Positions 24,242-27,483 of a stretch of DNA of 27,483 nt are shown here, piece by piece (position 1 is the first letter of the stretch; every line of letters begins with the position of its first letter). A model generated the notes under the pieces. That model did not search any database, had not been told where the DNA came from, and saw only the letters and a list, made by a program, of their open reading frames with translations. Source of the DNA: Gemmatimonadota bacterium (GTDB lineage: Bacteria; Latescibacterota; UBA2968; UBA8231); the NCBI GenBank assembly GCA_028875335.1, contig JAPPEF010000056.1, positions 1 through 27,483 on the forward strand, written 5' to 3'. Both the position numbers and the translations under genes were made by a program.

Positions 24242-24961
24242 TCAACCGAAGAATTCTTCCTCGTTGTAGGGCCGCATTTCGATTTCAAAGGACCAGCCAC
24301 CCCGCTCCTGCTCGGTCAGCACCCAATACGAGGCCGCCACGTGGTCGACGTCGAGCATCGGCGTGTCGGCGGCGTCTGGGTTCTGCTTGCGCACCTCTTC
24401 GGTTGCCAGCCAGCCGTCGATGATGATGTGGGCGACGTGGACGCCTTGGGGCCAGAACTTTTTGGCCAGCGACTCGGCCAAACCCCGCACGGCGAATTTG
24501 GCGCTGCTGAACGCCAGCCCGTCGGCCCGCCCGCGGATACTCGAGGTCGCCCCGGTAAACAGGATCGCCCCTCTCCCGCGTTCGACCATATCGCCAATGA
24601 CCGCCTGACTGCACAAAAACGATCCCCCAACGCATATCCGCCACGCCTGCTCCAAATCGTCGAGCGTCAGCTCCATAAAGTCCTTCCACGCGGCGTTGCC
24701 CGCGTGGTTGATCAGCACGTCAACCGGCCCTAGTTCCTCTTTGATCCGGGCGAAACCGCGCGCAACCTGCTCCGATTCCGTCAGATCGGTTGGCACCGGC
24801 AGCGCCCGATGTCCTTCTGCTTCCATCTCGCCGGCCAGCGTCTGCATAAAGCTCGGCGAACGCGCCATCATCCCCACCTGATAGCCCTCGCGTGCGAATT
24901 TTCGCACCAGCGCGGCACCCAAGCCGGCACCAACTCCGGCTACTACTGCGGTTTTAGTCAT
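24242..24961 (-). CDS. Short-chain dehydrogenase/reductase-like protein lacking the catalytic Tyr
   Basis: 239 residues from the ATG at 24961; a TTG twelve bases upstream would leave only two bases after GGAG, so the ATG is preferred. Numbered from the TTG, the Rossmann start is AVVAGVGAGLGAALVRKF (degenerate TGxxxGxG), NHAGNAAW (89-96) follows, and the active-site helix reads FSSAKFAVRG, with Phe155 in place of the catalytic Tyr and Lys159 kept; Ser144/145 are present. I recall a described SDR subgroup (SDR_c10 in CDD terms) with just this Tyr loss. NADP-linked reduction may be absent, altered, or replaced by a binding role. The gene is 63 bp upstream of the GH5 gene on the same strand and divergent from the enolase pair. 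Confidence 0.85.
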   Translation of the reverse strand: MTKTAVVAGVGAGLGAALVRKFAREGYQVGMMARSPSFMQTLAGEMEAEGHRALPVPTDLTESEQVARGFARIKEELGPVDVLINHAGNAAWKDFMELTLDDLEQAWRICVGGSFLCSQAVIGDMVERGRGAILFTGATSSIRGRADGLAFSSAKFAVRGLAESLAKKFWPQGVHVAHIIIDGWLATEEVRKQNPDAADTPMLDVDHVAASYWVLTEQERGGWSFEIEMRPYNEEEFFG

Positions 24962-24963
24962 GG

Positions 24964-24973
24964 TTGTATACAA
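24964..24973. promoter_or_regulatory. 10-bp palindrome in divergent promoter region
   Basis: TTGTATACAA is a perfect 10-bp palindrome two bases upstream of the SDR start, in the 180-bp gap between divergent genes. It could be an operator half or chance. No regulator gene is adjacent. Confidence 0.25.
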
Positions 24974-25141
24974 TTCTCCGTTTTTGATCTGGCAGCTAGA
25001 CCGCTTTCAGCCCCTTCCGTTCTATCATCGCTTTTTTGCGTGCGAAGTCAAGGAACCGTACCTTCCCCCAACTTTTACAGGAGACCGAATCGCTGAAGCC
25101 TATTTGGCCAATAGCGCCCCAAGCCCCACAGGAGCCACGCC

Positions 25142-26398
25142 GTGAAAATCACCACCATCGAAGTCATCCCCCTACGCGTTCCCTACGAGGATCGCATCCG
25201 CAAAGCGTTCTACCACTTCGGCATGAACGAAGAGGTAACCGTGTACAAATTCCACACCGATACCGGCCTAGTCGGCTTGGGCGAAAACCCCGGCCCACCC
25301 TTTGAGCAGGACTTGCTCGACGCCTACCTCGGCACCAACCCGTTTGACCACGTCATGGGCACCGGGCGCTTCAACCTCGACATGGCCTGTTACGACCTGA
25401 TGGGCAAACACCTCGGGTTGCCCGCTTGGAAGCTGATAGGTCAACAGGTGCGGGAGTGGGTCAGCATGGGTTGGTGGATGCCCAGCATGTCGCCCGAGGA
25501 CTCGGCCGCCGAGGTGCAAGAAGCCGCTGCCCGCGGCTATCGCGGGCTAAAATGCAAGGCCCGCGCCTTCTACGACGTGGTCGAGCAAGCCCAAGCCATG
25601 CAGGAAGCAGCCCCGCCCGATTTCCGCATTGAATTCGACTTCAACGGCGCACTCGTCAACGTGGAAAGAGCTTTGCCCATCCTGCGTCAGTTGGAGCAAA
25701 TCCCCATAGTCAAAGGAATCGAAGAGCCGATCTTCGCCTATGACATCGAAGGCTGGCGACGCTTGCACCAAGAAATCCGCATTCCCTTCTACCTCCACGG
25801 CGTCAGCACGATCTTCGACGGCCCCTCGCGCCAGCCTTCCGGCCCCTGGCTTGGGCTGCGCGCTGGCGATTTCGACGGCGCTCTTTGCAGCCACGAGACC
25901 ATCCGCAACGCGCTGGCCGCTTCTTGGGCCTTTGCCGCGGCCAATACCCCGATCCTCTTGCAATACGTCGGCACGGGTATCACCGCGGCCTTCGCCTGCC
26001 ATCTCGGCGCGGTCATGCACACAGCCACCCTGCCAGGCGTAACCGCCCATCACACGTACGCAGACGACCTAATCGTCGAGCCGCATCAAGTCCAGCGCGG
26101 CTTCATGCAGGTGCCCACAGGCCCCGGTTTGGGAGTAGAACTAGACGAGGACGCAATCGAGCGCTACCGCGACGTGCCCGCGCCGCAATGGCCGCGCCAC
26201 TTCTCCGTCGTAACCCTGCCCGGCGGCCTCGAACACTACTACCGCGACCTGCGCCAGACCGAGCGCCTGATGAAACAAGGCGTTGACGAAGCCTTCGCCC
26301 CCGGCGTCCGCCTCACCGAGCGCGAAGACGACGGCAGCGCAGACTTCGATAGGCTCTGGCACAGACTCCAAGAAAGCGACTGGCCCATCTGGGCCTAG
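25142..26398 (+). CDS. Enolase-superfamily protein with atypical third metal ligand
   Basis: A 418-residue mandelate racemase/MLE family protein. The start is a GTG, supported by AGGAG seven bases upstream. The capping domain is about 1-105. In the barrel the K-x-K motif is K137-C-K139, the first metal ligand is D166 (EFDFNG) and the second is E194 or E195 (IEEPIF). At the place of the third Asp/Glu, about 25 residues later, the sequence is FYLHGVS, so His219 or nothing takes that role. This suggests altered metal binding or a non-standard reaction, though family fold is clear. About 50 extra C-terminal residues follow the usual end. Two enolase-family genes are in tandem here, with an 11-bp gap, so they are an operon. 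Confidence 0.83.
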   Translation: MKITTIEVIPLRVPYEDRIRKAFYHFGMNEEVTVYKFHTDTGLVGLGENPGPPFEQDLLDAYLGTNPFDHVMGTGRFNLDMACYDLMGKHLGLPAWKLIGQQVREWVSMGWWMPSMSPEDSAAEVQEAAARGYRGLKCKARAFYDVVEQAQAMQEAAPPDFRIEFDFNGALVNVERALPILRQLEQIPIVKGIEEPIFAYDIEGWRRLHQEIRIPFYLHGVSTIFDGPSRQPSGPWLGLRAGDFDGALCSHETIRNALAASWAFAAANTPILLQYVGTGITAAFACHLGAVMHTATLPGVTAHHTYADDLIVEPHQVQRGFMQVPTGPGLGVELDEDAIERYRDVPAPQWPRHFSVVTLPGGLEHYYRDLRQTERLMKQGVDEAFAPGVRLTEREDDGSADFDRLWHRLQESDWPIWA

Positions 26399-26409
26399 AG
26401 GAGGCTCCC

Positions 26410-27483
26410 ATGAAAATCACTCGCATCATCCTCCACATCGTCAACGTGCCCGAGCGCCACTGGTGGTGGTCGGACGACGTGTACGGCCAGCCCCTGCACC
26501 AGCGCACTGAACACGGCGTAGCCGAAGTCGAGACCGATCAGGGCTTGACCGGCCTGACGCTGGTCGGGCGCTCTACTGCCTTGGACACCATGCGCCAGCA
26601 GTTTGAGACTTGGCTAGGGCAGGACGTCCTCCAAGTCAACTTGGCCCAAGGCAACGGCCCCATGCAGAGCGCTTTCGAACAGGCTGTGCTCGACCTGCGC
26701 GGCCAAGCCTTGGGCGTGCCAATCTGGCAATTATTGGGAGGACGGCTGCGCGACCGCATCCCAGTCACCCAATGCACCGGATACAAAACGCCCGAACACA
26801 CCGCAGAGGACGCCCAGTGGGGATGGGAGCAGGGCTTCCGCGCGTACAAGATGAAGTGCATCACCAGCCGCGAGCAAACCCCCGAGGAGCGCATCCGCTA
26901 CGTCACCGATCGGGTAGAGGCCATTCACCGCGTGGTCCCCGACATGGTGGTGCGCCCGGATATCCGCTGGCGCTTAGAAGAAGTTTGGGTAGCCCAAGAG
27001 CTGGCCCGCCGCTTACAGGGCCATCGCATGGACTCGCTCGAAAGCCCCATCGCCAAAGGCGCTCACGCCGGCACGTTTTCCGAATGGCGCCGCCTGCGCC
27101 ACACCATCCAATTGCCCATTGGCGACCACGTCGGCGACGCAGCCGATATGCTGCACCGCTTTCAGGCCGAGGCCCTCGACTACGTCATCGTCGGCGGAGC
27201 CAGCCATTTTGAAACCCTGCACCGCTCGCACCTCGCGCACGCATTGGGGCTGGGCGGCTGGTCGCAGACTGTGGCCTATGGGCCGGGCGCTGCTATGGGC
27301 CTACACGTGGCCGCCTGCATGCCCCATTTGACCCAGCCCTACGACATGGTCGGCCCCATCGCCTGGCAGCACTCCTTGGTCAACGAGGAATTCGTCCTCG
27401 AAGAGGGCAGCTTTCTAGTCTCCGACCAGCCGGGCTTGGGCTACACCCTCGACCGCGACGGCGTCGAGCGCTACTTAGTGGAA
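26410..27483 (+). CDS. Enolase-superfamily enzyme, 3' end outside window
   Basis: 358 codons are visible and the frame is still open at the edge. The ATG is preceded by GAGGAGG with five-base spacing, partly just after the stop of the previous gene. The full MLE-type active site is present: K147-M-K149, D184 (RPDIRW), E211 (LESPI) and D239 (IGDHVG). The end, QPGLGYTLDRDGVERY, is the usual C-terminus, so only a few residues should be missing. It is related to but distinct from the preceding gene: that one lacks the third acidic ligand and this one has it. Likely a dehydratase, racemase or cycloisomerase of a carboxylic acid; the substrate is unknown. It probably acts with its neighbour in sugar-acid breakdown. 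Confidence 0.87.
   Translation, partial: MKITRIILHIVNVPERHWWWSDDVYGQPLHQRTEHGVAEVETDQGLTGLTLVGRSTALDTMRQQFETWLGQDVLQVNLAQGNGPMQSAFEQAVLDLRGQALGVPIWQLLGGRLRDRIPVTQCTGYKTPEHTAEDAQWGWEQGFRAYKMKCITSREQTPEERIRYVTDRVEAIHRVVPDMVVRPDIRWRLEEVWVAQELARRLQGHRMDSLESPIAKGAHAGTFSEWRRLRHTIQLPIGDHVGDAADMLHRFQAEALDYVIVGGASHFETLHRSHLAHALGLGGWSQTVAYGPGAAMGLHVAACMPHLTQPYDMVGPIAWQHSLVNEEFVLEEGSFLVSDQPGLGYTLDRDGVERYLVE

Overview
The window looks like a chromosomal segment of an uncultivated, heterotrophic bacterium with a large catabolic gene repertoire. Two secreted enzymes (15102-17486 and 22214-24178) end in the NxPNPFN...W-DGRD...SG-YLY...K-LVR tail that is typical of FCB-related lineages such as Latescibacteria, Poribacteria and their relatives. 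The surrounding set (enolase-superfamily enzymes, sulfatase, Gfo/Idh/MocA oxidoreductase, RraA-like aldolase, GH5 and GH32-like enzymes) fits a polysaccharide or uronate degrader. The phylum is an inference from gene content, not a proven assignment. I saw no rRNA, tRNA, CRISPR array, transposase or integrase.

Layout. 1-1706: the 3' part of an S55 (SpoIVB-like) peptidase-family protein with an acidic and proline-rich tail, then two tandem hairpins between convergent genes. 1814-2908: a galactonate-dehydratase-like enolase-superfamily enzyme. 2944-5142: a two-gene module of an SMC/RecF-like AAA ATPase and a TOPRIM/DUF4276-like protein, resembling known ATPase plus TOPRIM defence pairs. 5331-7832: an RraA/HMG-aldolase-like protein and a formylglycine-type sulfatase, an operon on the plus strand. 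7835-14966: one long minus-strand block. Transcription would start near 15080 and read three different dynamin-like GTPases with 4-nt overlaps, a membrane-anchored small protein, a DUF2442 protein, a PIN-domain RNase and its small partner. 15102-24961: secreted PQQ-type sugar dehydrogenase, amidohydrolase, Gfo/Idh oxidoreductase plus GH32-like protein, a coiled-coil membrane protein, secreted GH5 glycanase, and an SDR that lacks the catalytic Tyr. 25142 to the end: two tandem enolase-superfamily enzymes, the second cut by the window edge.

How it fits together. The GC-rich, C-ending-codon genes form a carbohydrate and acid-sugar degradation neighbourhood: secreted GH5 and sugar dehydrogenase outside; sulfatase, dehydratases, aldolase, amidohydrolase and oxidoreductases inside. 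Set into it are two blocks with visibly more AT-rich, mixed codon use that look like accessory defence or stress modules: the ATPase/TOPRIM pair and the dynamin-PIN block. The most remarkable object is the triple-dynamin operon. Its three GTPases are divergent, translationally coupled, and carry different accessory parts (a hydrophobic small-residue segment, a histone-H1-like Lys tail, a long C-terminal coiled coil), followed immediately by a single-pass membrane protein. I propose it as a candidate hetero-oligomeric membrane-remodelling or membrane-guarding system. Its role in phage defence, vesicle release or membrane repair is unproven.
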